A stretch of 35,997 nt of DNA from Nitrososphaerota archaeon (GCA_027886905.1 JAPCJO010000014.1:1-35997), one strand, 5' to 3'. Counted from the stretch's first letter, positions 8,994 to 17,194 are shown. Numbers and translations are program-made. The notes: generated by a model not told the origin, from the letters alone.

Positions 8994-9881
8994 GTGCGAA
9001 TCAAGACGTGGATTCCACCGATACTGTCCTGCCGGTATGAGAAGGACTGGAAGCGCCTCAGGCTCTCTGCGTTCATTTATCTGATCGGAGTTCTCCTTAA
9101 GGGCGACGGCTCAGTCTTCGTTGCCAAATCACGTCGCACTTTGGTCTCTGGAGAAACCGTGACTTATCACAGCCACGCAATTCAATTGGAGGTGTCATCC
9201 CTGGAATTTGCAACTCATTTCAACTTGAAATGTTCTTTGGCACTTGGTCGTCCTCTCGTCACGGTCCGAGGGCCGGACCTCAAAGGAATGCACTATGTCA
9301 CGTATCACGACAAGGCATTTGGCCAATGGTGGGCCGGGCAAAAACTTGCAACTCTAAAGCCATTCATTGAAGCAATTCCAATTGACTATCTACGCGGCAG
9401 GTTCGATAGCGACGCCAACGTCCACGATTATGCCGTCACACTCTGCGGCGCGGAAAACCACCGAGAAATAATGGAATATGATAGAAGCCTCTGCGTCAAA
9501 TTGGGGATGCGTACGGGTCCAGTTAGCATTTACGACAGGAAAGGAAGCCAAACACACATCGAAGGCAGACTCGTGACAAGAACGATGGACAAACTCAGGT
9601 TCAATGTCAATGCCGGTGATTTTCTACGAACCGTGGGAGGCTTGGCGGTGAAAGAAAGAGATTGGAAACTCAGAAGCACGATTCAAGGAAGGGCGTGGAC
9701 TCCATGGCCTGAGAGGCTGAGATTGCGGTCGATTGAATTGTCTAGCAAAGGACTTCCTTCAGGCGAGATTTCAAAGTTGTTGAAAGAAGAATTTCAGGCT
9801 GACGTTCCCCCGATTACAATCTATTTTTGGACAAGAAGAGGAACACGGACGTGGTCGGAATTCAAGAATGGGCAGTTTTGA
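8994..9881 (+). CDS. Stand-alone LAGLIDADG homing endonuclease with C-terminal helix-turn-helix
   Basis: The 295-residue product carries two LAGLIDADG-like helices, YLIGVLLKGDGS at residues 29-40 and DYLRGRFDSDAN at residues 131-142, each with the acidic residue expected to bind the catalytic metal. Two motifs in one chain mean a monomeric enzyme able to cut an asymmetric site. The C-terminal 50 residues (LRSIELSSKGLPSGEISKLL) look like a helix-turn-helix. No intein splice motifs and no surrounding host gene are visible, so it is free-standing. I start at GTG 8994 because the promoter-like motif ends at 8960; the frame is open further upstream into the Rieske gene but that part is not homologous. 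The coding sequence is more AT-rich than its neighbours, which suggests transfer. It ends 67 bases before an intron-containing tRNA gene. Confidence 0.82.
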   Translation: MRIKTWIPPILSCRYEKDWKRLRLSAFIYLIGVLLKGDGSVFVAKSRRTLVSGETVTYHSHAIQLEVSSLEFATHFNLKCSLALGRPLVTVRGPDLKGMHYVTYHDKAFGQWWAGQKLATLKPFIEAIPIDYLRGRFDSDANVHDYAVTLCGAENHREIMEYDRSLCVKLGMRTGPVSIYDRKGSQTHIEGRLVTRTMDKLRFNVNAGDFLRTVGGLAVKERDWKLRSTIQGRAWTPWPERLRLRSIELSSKGLPSGEISKLLKEEFQADVPPITIYFWTRRGTRTWSEFKNGQF

Positions 9882-9948
9882 AATTAAGTTTGGGTACTCC
9901 TCGCCTCGCGTTTTCTTCTTTAATAGCCATACATGACAGGCTAAACCG

Positions 9949-10050
9949 GGGCCCGTAGCCTAGTACGGATCAGGGCGTCAGCCTGCGAAGCTGGAGATAG
10001 ATTCAAAGAGCTACCAGAGGCCGCCGGTTCAAATCCGGCCGGGCCCGCCA
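9949..10050 (+). tRNA. tRNA-Arg (anticodon GCG) with a 23-base intron in the variable loop
   Basis: All arms can be drawn. Acceptor GGGCCCG (9949-9955) pairs with CGGGCCC (10040-10046), followed by discriminator G and an encoded CCA. The D-stem is GCCT/GGGC, with A20 in the loop as usual for tRNA-Arg. The anticodon stem TCAGC/GCTGG encloses loop CTGCGAA (anticodon GCG, 9985-9987). The T-stem GCCGG/CCGGC encloses TTCAAAT. Between the anticodon stem and the T-stem there are 28 bases instead of 5. Removing 9997-10019 leaves the ordinary variable loop AGGCC. A TATA-like CTTTAATAG lies about 28 bases upstream. Confidence 0.93.
9997..10019 (+). other. Non-canonical tRNA intron between positions 45 and 46
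   Basis: A bulge-helix-bulge can be folded. CTGG (9991-9994) pairs with CCAG (10014-10017) as the 4-bp central helix. Three-base bulges AGA and AGG hold the splice sites, and an inner helix TAG/CTA closes a 10-base loop. The outer helix is weak (one G-C pair), so this is a relaxed motif that would need the broad-specificity archaeal splicing endonuclease. Cutting after the second bulge base on each side gives a 23-base intron. Confidence 0.85.
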
Positions 10051-10149
10051 ACCTTCCCCTCCGAGGCCGAGGCCCTCCACCATTCAGAGAACGACGCGAA
10101 AGCCAAAGGGCGTCCGCTCGGTCCAGGTTCTCTTTGACGACCTTCACCT
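10051..10149. other. Spacer between tRNA-Arg and the surface-protein gene
   Basis: I see no gene, repeat or clear terminator in these 99 bases. It holds the 3' flank of the tRNA and the end of the opposing surface-protein transcript. Confidence 0.4.
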
Positions 10150-11835
10150 TCAGGGCACGCGCCTTCCTTCAGGCCCTATCTTCGTCACCCGGTAGACCAG
10201 AAGGGTGCCGATCGCGACAGCAGCGACCGCCAAGAGGACTATCGCGGAGCCCGGCCAGAGCGCGGACATGCCTCCTTTCGACGTGCTCTCGGTGGTCTCG
10301 TTGTCGACCGTCGAGCTTGCGAGGGTCGCGTTCCGGACCTGGGTCGGTCCTGGCCCAGCGGCCTCGTTGGTCGTCGACTGGGAGCTCGTCGCCGATGTGC
10401 TCGCCGAGGCCGTCGTGTTCGAAGTGGTGGGACCTTGGCTCGGGCCGACGACTATGTAGGTCGAGGTCGCGCTGCCCCGGTAGCCCGCATCCGAGGCTGA
10501 TGCCTCGATGACGTCGACCCCTTCGAACGTGTTGGGGAGCATGAACGTGCCGGAGAAGCCTCCCGCGGCATTGGTCGCGACCGTGACCGGGGCGAACAGC
10601 CCCCTGCTGTCCGATATGACCACGGTCGTCCCGGAGACGCCGTTCTGCATGGGAGACCAGGCGTAGCCGACCGAACTTCCGACCCAGCCCACCTCGCCGA
10701 ACACCATGTCGGTTGTCCCCGCCGCCGGGGTCGCCGAACGCACCGACTCGGTGACGCTGAGTTGCTTGTTGCCCAGCGGACGGACGCTAAGGGTGTTTGA
10801 AGCGGCGTCAGGGCTGAGTCCGCTCACCGAGGCCTGCACAGTGAACAGGTCCAGGCCCGCGCTTTGAAGTACGTATTGGACGGTCGCGGTCGCGGTGCCC
10901 GACGCGTCAGTGGTCCCGATTTCGTCCGTGAAGATGGCGCCGAGGGTGTCCGAGAACGTCACGGTGGCTCCCGGTACCGGCGTTCCCCCCGCCGAGACAT
11001 GAGCTTGAATCGTGACGGAGTTCATCAGCGTGGAGTACGTCGAGGGATAGATCGAGTCGAGGTTGACGGTGAGGGACTTTGCGCCGTAAGGGCCGACTGC
11101 CAGCTCGAAAGTGGACTCGCTCCCGTTGTAGTCCAGCCCCGAGCAGTTTACTGCGATGATGTCCGCGACGCTCGTCGTCGGCTTCCCGAGGGTGAAGTTC
11201 GCCGAATAGAAGCCGGCGCTGTTGGTCGTGACGGTCTTGGGGAAGGTCGAGCCTATTGAATCGGAAAGGACGACCGTGGCGTCCTGCAGCCCGGTGATGA
11301 ACCCTGACCACTTGGTCGAAGAGGAATAGACTGTCCCGACGTAGCCCTGAATCACCTCGCTGCTCCCGCCCGAGGCGCCGTCGTTGACGATAGTGGCCGT
11401 GACGGCAAGCTGTTGGTTGGAAAGTTGGAAGACGTACACCACGACGCTCCCGTTCCCTGGGCTGTATCCGGAGGCCGTCGCGACCGCGGTGATGGTGTCA
11501 TTGAAGCGGTTGGGGTTGATGAAATAGAGCTCCGTGAGGGCGACGCCGCTGGAGTTCGTCATGGCCGTGTTGCCGTAGAAGGCGGAGACGAAGGTGTCGT
11601 TGAAGGTGACAAGCGCGTTCGGGACAGGCTGGCCTCCGGCCGTCACAGTGGCCCAGAGCACCAGGGTATCAAGGACGGTGGACAGCGGAGGCTGTGCCAG
11701 GCTGATGCTCACCTTCATGGGAACCGAGCCGGAGGCTCGGTCCAGAGGCGCGTTTCCGGCGAGGGGGTACACCACCGGGCTGATGACGAGCAATGCTATC
11801 GCCAAGGACAACAACACTGGGTGACGAAGCCTCAA
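10150..11835 (-). CDS. Cell-surface protein with duplicated Ig-like modules and C-terminal membrane anchor
   Basis: The 561-residue product has a signal peptide (hydrophobic residues about 7-25), a beta-rich ectodomain, a Ser/Thr-rich stalk (about 465-525) and one transmembrane helix (about 530-550) with a short basic tail, so it should sit on the outer face of the membrane. The ectodomain is an A-B-A-B array. A modules resemble Big-1 Ig-like domains (VTAGGQPVPNALVTFNDT and VSAGGTPVPGATVTFSDT). B modules share QLAVTATI/QLSVTESV and TTNSAGFYSANF/ATNAAGGFSGTF. Many Asn-X-Ser/Thr sites suggest glycosylation. A structural or adhesion role is inferred only from architecture. TATA-like GAATAAATC on the minus strand lies about 27 bases before the ATG. 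Confidence 0.85.
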   Translation of the reverse strand: MRLRHPVLLSLAIALLVISPVVYPLAGNAPLDRASGSVPMKVSISLAQPPLSTVLDTLVLWATVTAGGQPVPNALVTFNDTFVSAFYGNTAMTNSSGVALTELYFINPNRFNDTITAVATASGYSPGNGSVVVYVFQLSNQQLAVTATIVNDGASGGSSEVIQGYVGTVYSSSTKWSGFITGLQDATVVLSDSIGSTFPKTVTTNSAGFYSANFTLGKPTTSVADIIAVNCSGLDYNGSESTFELAVGPYGAKSLTVNLDSIYPSTYSTLMNSVTIQAHVSAGGTPVPGATVTFSDTLGAIFTDEIGTTDASGTATATVQYVLQSAGLDLFTVQASVSGLSPDAASNTLSVRPLGNKQLSVTESVRSATPAAGTTDMVFGEVGWVGSSVGYAWSPMQNGVSGTTVVISDSRGLFAPVTVATNAAGGFSGTFMLPNTFEGVDVIEASASDAGYRGSATSTYIVVGPSQGPTTSNTTASASTSATSSQSTTNEAAGPGPTQVRNATLASSTVDNETTESTSKGGMSALWPGSAIVLLAVAAVAIGTLLVYRVTKIGPEGRRVP

Positions 11836-11922
11836 ACAAGTTTCGCGCTGCCCGAGCGCGATTTATTCATTCCTGTGGGTGTTTGGCTATACGCTTGGCG
11901 CGGGGCTCCGGGCCCGCGACGC

Positions 11923-12885
11923 TCACTCCCCCAACCTCTTCAGCACCAGCATGGCACGGAGCGTCACCATCTTGCTCGGGCGGCCGGGTTTCTCAAGGGT
12001 GAAAGGGGTGGGGGCCTGACTGGAGTGCTTGGAGTACCAATCGGCCATCCCGCCCTCCACGTCGGGATGGACTTTGTCGAGGTTCCACCTGCCGTCCTGA
12101 CCTCTCTTCTCCTTGAGAAGTGCGACCGCGTTGGAGAGCCGCTTGTCGGCGCCGTAGCCCAAAGAGGTCATGAAGTCGAGCCCCACGAGCAGGTCGTAGT
12201 AGTAGTGGACCGGGTAGTGGAACCGGTACCACGGCTCGTAGCGCGCCCCCTGCTGGTCCATGGACTTTCGAAGGTAAAACTCTGCCCCACTCTCGACGGC
12301 GCTCTTGATTCCCTTCGTCCACATCGCCCTAGGGTAGGCGGCGAACGCGCTCATCCCCTCCCACGAGTCGAGGTTCCCTCCCGAGCCGAAGCACGACCAT
12401 CCGCCGTTGCTCGCCTGTTCCTTTACGAGCCACTCCAGCGCGCTCCTCACCTTCGCGTCCTCGGTGTACCCCAACCTGATTAGCGCCCGGGCGGTGTTCC
12501 CCGCGATACAGAGGTGGCTCCTGCTCGCCCCGTCGGAGCCGAACCCGCCGTCGGCCTTCGAGAACCTGTCCCTCCAGAGGTCGGCGGCGCGACTGATTCT
12601 TTCGTCGTCCTTGGTGAGCCCGAGGTCCGAGAGAATCAGGAGCATCCAGTTCGTCGAGAGGTACTTCGGGCGGTAGAGGTTCTCCTGGTGGACCCACCAT
12701 CCCCCGGGCTTTTGCTTCGCGAGTATCTCTGCGGCCCACCCCTCGACGCCTATCTTCTTCTTGGTCGCCTTGACCTCGGAGTCCTTCTCAGACTTCTCGA
12801 GGAGCTGCGTGAGCGCCAGGAACCTGACCGAAGGCTCGTCCTCCTCGAGGAGCCAGTCTATCGCACCTCCGGTCTCTTTGCCCAT
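11923..12885 (-). CDS. Alpha/alpha-toroid (prenyltransferase/squalene-cyclase-like) protein
   Basis: The 320-residue product has repeated helical segments with Gly/Trp turns: KQKPGGWWV, KADGGFGSDG, KEQASNGGWSCF and GQDGRWNL. QASNGGW fits the QW pattern (Q, three residues, G, one residue, W) of terpene cyclases and related toroids. I see no DxDD protonation motif, and no clear prenyltransferase zinc site, so enzymatic cyclase activity is doubtful. It is probably cytoplasmic, with no signal peptide. It starts 9 bases after the DCC-like gene ends, so the two are likely co-transcribed. True function is unknown; proteins of this look are often annotated only as prenyltransferase-like. Confidence 0.72.
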   Translation of the reverse strand: MGKETGGAIDWLLEEDEPSVRFLALTQLLEKSEKDSEVKATKKKIGVEGWAAEILAKQKPGGWWVHQENLYRPKYLSTNWMLLILSDLGLTKDDERISRAADLWRDRFSKADGGFGSDGASRSHLCIAGNTARALIRLGYTEDAKVRSALEWLVKEQASNGGWSCFGSGGNLDSWEGMSAFAAYPRAMWTKGIKSAVESGAEFYLRKSMDQQGARYEPWYRFHYPVHYYYDLLVGLDFMTSLGYGADKRLSNAVALLKEKRGQDGRWNLDKVHPDVEGGMADWYSKHSSQAPTPFTLEKPGRPSKMVTLRAMLVLKRLGE

Positions 12886-12894
12886 TCCTCCCTC

Positions 12895-13320
12895 CTAGCC
12901 GCTCTCGGCGAAGGCGCTCCGCGCGGGGCGCCGGTCCAAAGAGGTGGGGCAGCCGCGGTGGAGCCTGGAAAGGGCCGAGTATGAGAATGCCAAGGCGGCC
13001 TGCAGGCGAGGAATTCGAGCGAGCACGTTTGAGCTGACAGCGCCTGACGGGGAGAGGAGGCGAAGGAGCGGAAGGACGGCCTCCTGACCGCTCACCACGC
13101 CCTTCCACCCCGCCCCCGACGAAGGGGCTACCAAGTGGAAGCTCGCGAGCCTCGCGGCGGGAGGGATGCCCTGCAGGAGCTCCGACTCGGCAGCCTTCTC
13201 GAGGGGGACGAACTCTATCCGCCTGCGGGCGTCGAGAAAGCCCACGATTGCCTTGAAACTCGAGCACGGCCCGCAGCTGTCGTCGTATGCGAGGACGTAG
13301 CGTTCCGCCGGATGCGACAA
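12895..13320 (-). CDS. DCC-family (DUF393-like) putative thiol-disulfide protein
   Basis: The N-terminal YDDSCGPCSSF matches the DCC family pattern, a thioredoxin-like fold with a CxxC pair (CGPC near residues 16-19). The following helix and FVPLE strand also fit. The 141-residue length is normal for the family. The C-terminal third is basic and less conserved-looking. The start is TTG at 13320, with a TATA-like CTTATATC on the minus strand about 25-30 bases upstream. It leads a probable two-gene unit with the toroid protein. Substrates are unknown. Confidence 0.7.
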   Translation of the reverse strand: MSHPAERYVLAYDDSCGPCSSFKAIVGFLDARRRIEFVPLEKAAESELLQGIPPAARLASFHLVAPSSGAGWKGVVSGQEAVLPLLRLLSPSGAVSSNVLARIPRLQAALAFSYSALSRLHRGCPTSLDRRPARSAFAESG

Positions 13321-13432
13321 TGGGGCGCTTTCCGCTCCGCGCCGATATAAGGGCTGGTGTGGAAAGTATTATCGCCCGGAATTTTGAACGCCCACAATAG
13401 ATTAATGTCCGCGGAGGGAGGGCATCATTGGG

Positions 13433-14203
13433 TTGTCCAACATCGAGGTGTCGTCGCTCCAGAAAGCATACGGCTCTCTTCGGGCCGTAGACGGCATCTC
13501 CTTCTCGGTCCGCGACGGGGAAGTCTTCTCTCTGCTAGGCCCCAACGGCGCGGGGAAGACCACGACCATAGAGATACTCGAAGGGCTCAGGGAGCGGGAC
13601 GCGGGAGAGGTCAGGGTGCTCGGGCTCGACCCTTGGAAGCAGGGATATGAGCTGCACAAGAAGATCGGCGTGATACCTCAGGGCTTCAAGTTCGTGGACT
13701 ATGCGACGCCCAAGGAGGCGATAAACTACTATGCCGCCCTCTTCGGGGTCAAGGCCGACGCGGACGCCATTCTCAAGAGGGTGATCCTCGAGGACTCTGC
13801 AGACGTCTATTTTTCGAAGCTCTCCGGAGGGCAGAAGCAGAAGGTGGGGTTGGCGCTGTCGCTCGTAAACGACCCCCAGCTCGTCTTCCTCGACGAGCCC
13901 ACGACGGGGCTGGACCCACAGGCCAGGAGGGCGGTCTGGGAGGTCATCCGCACCCTGAAGAGCGAGGACAGGAGCGTCCTTCTGACCACTCACTACCTCG
14001 ACGAGGCGGAAGAGCTCGCGGACGGGGTGGCCATCATGAACCACGGAAAGATAATCGCTTCGGGGACGCCGGCCGAGATAATCGCCCAGCACGGCTCGGG
14101 CAAGCAGGGGGAGAGCCTTGAAGACGTATTCGTCAAGCTCGTCGGCGAAGACGCCGTCACGGCAGACCAGTCGGCGGCCGCGAAGGGTCCCGGGAGAAGG
14201 TAA
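13433..14203 (+). CDS. ABC-2 type exporter, ATP-binding protein
   Basis: It hydrolyses ATP to drive the membrane partner encoded next. The 256-residue product has Walker A GPNGAGKT (about residues 37-44), the signature LSGGQKQK, Walker B LVFLDEPTTGLDP and the switch histidine in LTTHYLDEAEE. This is the arrangement of the DrrA/CcmA-like subfamily used for efflux of drugs or lipids. The start is TTG at 13433. The gene ends 5 bases before the permease gene, so they form an operon. The substrate cannot be read from the sequence. Confidence 0.93.
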   Translation: MSNIEVSSLQKAYGSLRAVDGISFSVRDGEVFSLLGPNGAGKTTTIEILEGLRERDAGEVRVLGLDPWKQGYELHKKIGVIPQGFKFVDYATPKEAINYYAALFGVKADADAILKRVILEDSADVYFSKLSGGQKQKVGLALSLVNDPQLVFLDEPTTGLDPQARRAVWEVIRTLKSEDRSVLLTTHYLDEAEELADGVAIMNHGKIIASGTPAEIIAQHGSGKQGESLEDVFVKLVGEDAVTADQSAAAKGPGRR

Positions 14204-14208
14204 GGGGT

Positions 14209-15312
14209 TTGGTAAGCGTTCGGCGCATAAGAGCCGACCTGACAGTGTTCGGGCGTGGCTACGTCAGGGCGCGAATAGGGCTCTTCTTCTCCCTTATCTT
14301 CCCGATCATCCTCATACTCCTGTTCGGGGCGATCTTCTCGAACGCAGGCTCGAGCACGGTGCCCATCTACATCCAGAACAACGACAACAACTCGCCCGCG
14401 AGCCTGGGGTTCATCACCGCGTTGAACTCGACCAACGCAATGGCGATCACGATTGTCAGCCCCGACGTCAATTTCTCTCAATATCTCGCCTCGCACTCAG
14501 GCACCACCGGAATCGTCATCCCGTCGGGGTTCCAGGCTGACATCTCAGCGAAGCCCCCTGTTCCGGTGAGCGTCACCATCTACGGCAACCCCACATCGAG
14601 CGTCTTTGGGGCTGTGGTCGGAGTCACCAACGCCGTGGTCAGCGGATTCAACCTAAAAATCGCCAACGCCTCGGCCATCGTGGGCACTCAGCAGGTCTCG
14701 GTCGCGTCCAAGACTTACAAGTATATCGACTACCTCGTCCCAGGGCTCATCGGCTTCTCAGTCCTGACCAGCCCTATGTTCGCCCTAGTGAACATCAGCT
14801 CCCAGTACAAGCGGGACAAGATCTTCAAGCAGCTCTCCCTCACTCCGCTCACCAAGACGGAGTGGCTCATCTCCAAGATAACCTGGTACGTCGTCCTCAC
14901 GTTCGTCTCGTTCTTCCTCATGACGGGGGCCGGGACGCTCTTCTTCGGCGCCCACATCACCTACACCGTCGGCGTGATCCCATTCCTCTTCTTGGGGCCG
15001 TTCCTCTTCGTCTCCCTCGGGATGCTGGTCGGGACGGTTTCGAAGAGCGTAGAGTCCGCGGCGGTCGTGGGCAACCTGATTACCTTCCCCATGATGTTCT
15101 TGTCTGGCACGTTCTTCCCAGTCTCGTCCATGCCGGACTACCTCCAGACCCTCGCGCACGTACTTCCTCTATTCTACGTCATAGACGGCTTGAACAACGT
15201 CATGCTCTACGGCAACTACTCTTCCGCGCTAACGGACATCGGCGTCCTTATCGTCCTGTCCGTGGTCGTCTTCGGTCTCGCGGTTAGGTTCTTCAAGTGG
15301 CGCGAGGACTGA
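14209..15312 (+). CDS. ABC-2 type exporter, permease
   Basis: The 367-residue product has one N-terminal membrane helix (about residues 22-45), a large outside domain to about 185, then about five helices to the C-terminus. This is the ABC-2 layout with a ligand-facing extracytoplasmic domain. The last loop contains GTFFPVSSMPDYLQTLAHVLPL, written here as the typical ABC-2 FFP...P...LP feature. It starts with TTG at 14209 directly after the ATPase gene, and its stop lies 4 bases before the SDR start, so all three are probably one transcript. Confidence 0.92.
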   Translation: MVSVRRIRADLTVFGRGYVRARIGLFFSLIFPIILILLFGAIFSNAGSSTVPIYIQNNDNNSPASLGFITALNSTNAMAITIVSPDVNFSQYLASHSGTTGIVIPSGFQADISAKPPVPVSVTIYGNPTSSVFGAVVGVTNAVVSGFNLKIANASAIVGTQQVSVASKTYKYIDYLVPGLIGFSVLTSPMFALVNISSQYKRDKIFKQLSLTPLTKTEWLISKITWYVVLTFVSFFLMTGAGTLFFGAHITYTVGVIPFLFLGPFLFVSLGMLVGTVSKSVESAAVVGNLITFPMMFLSGTFFPVSSMPDYLQTLAHVLPLFYVIDGLNNVMLYGNYSSALTDIGVLIVLSVVVFGLAVRFFKWRED

Positions 15313-15316
15313 CCAG

Positions 15317-16108
15317 TTGGACCTAGGACTAAGGGGCAAGGTCGCCCTGGTCACGGCGGCCAGCAAGGGAATAGGGCTGGGGACGGCCAAGGTCCTGGCC
15401 AGGGAAGGGATGAAGGTCGCCATCTCCTCAAGGAGCGCGGTCAATCTCGAGAAGGCGAGGACCCTGCTCGCCACGGAGACCGGCTCCGAGATACTTGCGG
15501 TCGCGGCTGACATGACCGTGCGGGAAGACCTCGAGAGGCTCATCGAGACCACCTCGAGCAAGCTCGGAGGCGTCGACGTCCTCGTCTACAACACCGGACC
15601 TCCAAAGCCCGGGACCTTCGCCGAGCTGACGTACGCGGACTGGGAGGAGGCGACGAAGCTGCTTCTCTTGAGCGCGGTTACCCTCACGCAGGCGGTCACC
15701 CCCCGCATGAAGAGCAGGAATTGGGGTCGGCTCATCTACATCACTTCGCTGACGCTCAAGCAGCCCGTGGCGAACCTCGTCCTCTCCAACACCGTGAGGC
15801 TGGGGATAGCGGGGCTCTCAAAGTCGCTCTCGAGGGAGTTCGCCCCCTACGGCATCACCTCCAACGGGATAATCCAGGGCTACGTCCGGACGGACCGCAC
15901 CCTCCAACTAGTGGAGGAGAGGGCCTCGAAGACCGGGGCGAGCGTGGAGGAGGCCTACAAGGAGATGGCGAAGAGCATCCCCCTCGGGAGGTATGGGGAG
16001 CCAGAGGAGGTCGGCTCCCTTGCGGCCTTCATCGCCAGTGAGAAGGCGGCGTACTTGACGGGAGGGATGTTCACGGTTGACGGCGGGCTAATCAGCTCGG
16101 TCTTCTAA
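15317..16108 (+). CDS. Short-chain dehydrogenase/reductase with altered catalytic motif
   Basis: The Rossmann fold is clear: TAASKGIG for dinucleotide binding (residues about 13-20), a VYNTGPP segment replacing NNAG, ITS with the catalytic serine, and the C-terminal SDR ending YLTGGMFTVDGG. The YxxxK pair is missing. The aligned stretch is LSNTVRLGIAGL, with Ser at the Tyr position and Arg at the Lys position. Similar SN..R SDRs exist and may use other chemistry or be non-catalytic. The length of 263 residues is normal. TTG start at 15317. It follows the ABC exporter with a 4-base gap and converges on the AbrB-PhoU gene. Confidence 0.88.
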   Translation: MDLGLRGKVALVTAASKGIGLGTAKVLAREGMKVAISSRSAVNLEKARTLLATETGSEILAVAADMTVREDLERLIETTSSKLGGVDVLVYNTGPPKPGTFAELTYADWEEATKLLLLSAVTLTQAVTPRMKSRNWGRLIYITSLTLKQPVANLVLSNTVRLGIAGLSKSLSREFAPYGITSNGIIQGYVRTDRTLQLVEERASKTGASVEEAYKEMAKSIPLGRYGEPEEVGSLAAFIASEKAAYLTGGMFTVDGGLISSVF

Positions 16109-16116
16109 GCCGGGCA

Positions 16117-17145
16117 CTACGTTCCCAGGTGGTTGGGTTCCTTCGCTGTGAGGTCCACCGCGATCTCCGCGATGTCCGACCCGTACTCCGCGACCCGCCT
16201 CACGCTCTCGAGGACCAGCCTGAACCAGCCAACCGTGCTGGGCTCCATCCCGGGCCTCAGCAGCTCCCCGGTCATCTTCTCGTCTATCTCGATGACCTTC
16301 TTGGTGAGGTTGATCGACTCGTTCGCCTTCTTCACGTCTAGCTCGACCAGCGCGCTGACCGCCTGGCCGAGGACCTTCTGCGACAACTCGCTCATCTTCA
16401 CGACCTCCTTGACGATCTTCCCCAAGGATTCGGCGCGGAGGCTCGGGACGAGTTTCGCTATGCCCGCTGCGTGGTCGGCGACCCTCTCAATACTCTTGAC
16501 CGCGAGCCTGTACCCCAGGCAGTCGCGAGCGGCCACGAGCCCCACCTCCTCTATGATGGCGCGGTTCCGCACAGCCATGTTGAGCTGCCTGACGATGAAG
16601 TGGTAGAACCTGTCGACCTCGTCGTCTCGCTGGCTAACCTCTTCGGCGAGGGCCAGGTCGCCGCTCTGAAGCGCGGCCACCGCGTCCTGGACCATGCCTG
16701 AGGCGATTATGGCCATCCGCTCGATAGCCTTCTTCAGGGGCAGGTCGGAGTAGCCGGAGAGGCACTGCGTCGTTATCCCGTTCGAGGTCTCCTCGACGAT
16801 CTCGATTCCTATCAGCTTCCTCCTTATGGCCTCCTTGAGGTGCGATCTGAGCCCAGAGCTCGAGCCCGCGACCCTCAACCTGATGACGTCGTAGCCCGCG
16901 AGGTAGTAAGAGATGAACGTCCTGAGCGCCGTGTCCCTGTCCGCGTTCTCCAGCATCTCAATGAGGACCTCGCTCTTGGTCTCCTTCCTGAGGTCGTTCT
17001 TCGGGATGACCAACAGCGACATGTCGGCCTGGGGCATGACGAGGACGGCGTCCTTTGCCTTCAGGCCCGCGTCGTTGACCCACGACTTTGGAAGGGAAAC
17101 GACGTAGCTGTTCCCTCCCGTGATCTGTATCTTTCTGATTTCCAT
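16117..17145 (-). CDS. AbrB/SpoVT-type DNA-binding domain fused to PhoU repeats (phosphate regulator)
   Basis: Residues 1-45 (RKIQITGGNSYVVSLPKSWV) form a swapped-hairpin AbrB-like DNA-binding domain. Residues about 130-335 form two PhoU-type three-helix repeats, with the metal-binding ERVADHA and a second VRRVAEYGSDIAE. In archaea such fusions sit beside pst genes and are thought to couple phosphate status to transcription. Here it is transcribed away from pstS across a 296-base gap. The 342-residue length fits. A TATA-like GATATATAG about 30 bases upstream of the ATG lies in the middle of an inverted repeat, suggesting self-control. DNA binding is inferred, not shown. Confidence 0.92.
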   Translation of the reverse strand: MEIRKIQITGGNSYVVSLPKSWVNDAGLKAKDAVLVMPQADMSLLVIPKNDLRKETKSEVLIEMLENADRDTALRTFISYYLAGYDVIRLRVAGSSSGLRSHLKEAIRRKLIGIEIVEETSNGITTQCLSGYSDLPLKKAIERMAIIASGMVQDAVAALQSGDLALAEEVSQRDDEVDRFYHFIVRQLNMAVRNRAIIEEVGLVAARDCLGYRLAVKSIERVADHAAGIAKLVPSLRAESLGKIVKEVVKMSELSQKVLGQAVSALVELDVKKANESINLTKKVIEIDEKMTGELLRPGMEPSTVGWFRLVLESVRRVAEYGSDIAEIAVDLTAKEPNHLGT

Positions 17146-17157
17146 TCCGACAAGAGT

Positions 17158-17194
17158 GTGTATAGTAGCTCTATATATCTTGTCCCATATACAC
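17158..17194. promoter_or_regulatory. Inverted repeat centred on the TATA box of the AbrB-PhoU gene
   Basis: GTGTATA (17158-17164) and TATACAC (17188-17194) are perfect inverted copies. Their midpoint falls on the TATA-like CTATATATC. A dimeric regulator bound here would block TBP. The AbrB-PhoU protein is the obvious candidate, by inference from position. Confidence 0.5.

Noticed and set aside
9941-10147. Minus-strand 68-codon frame across the tRNA
   Set aside because: It is antisense to a well-folded tRNA gene and has no independent support.
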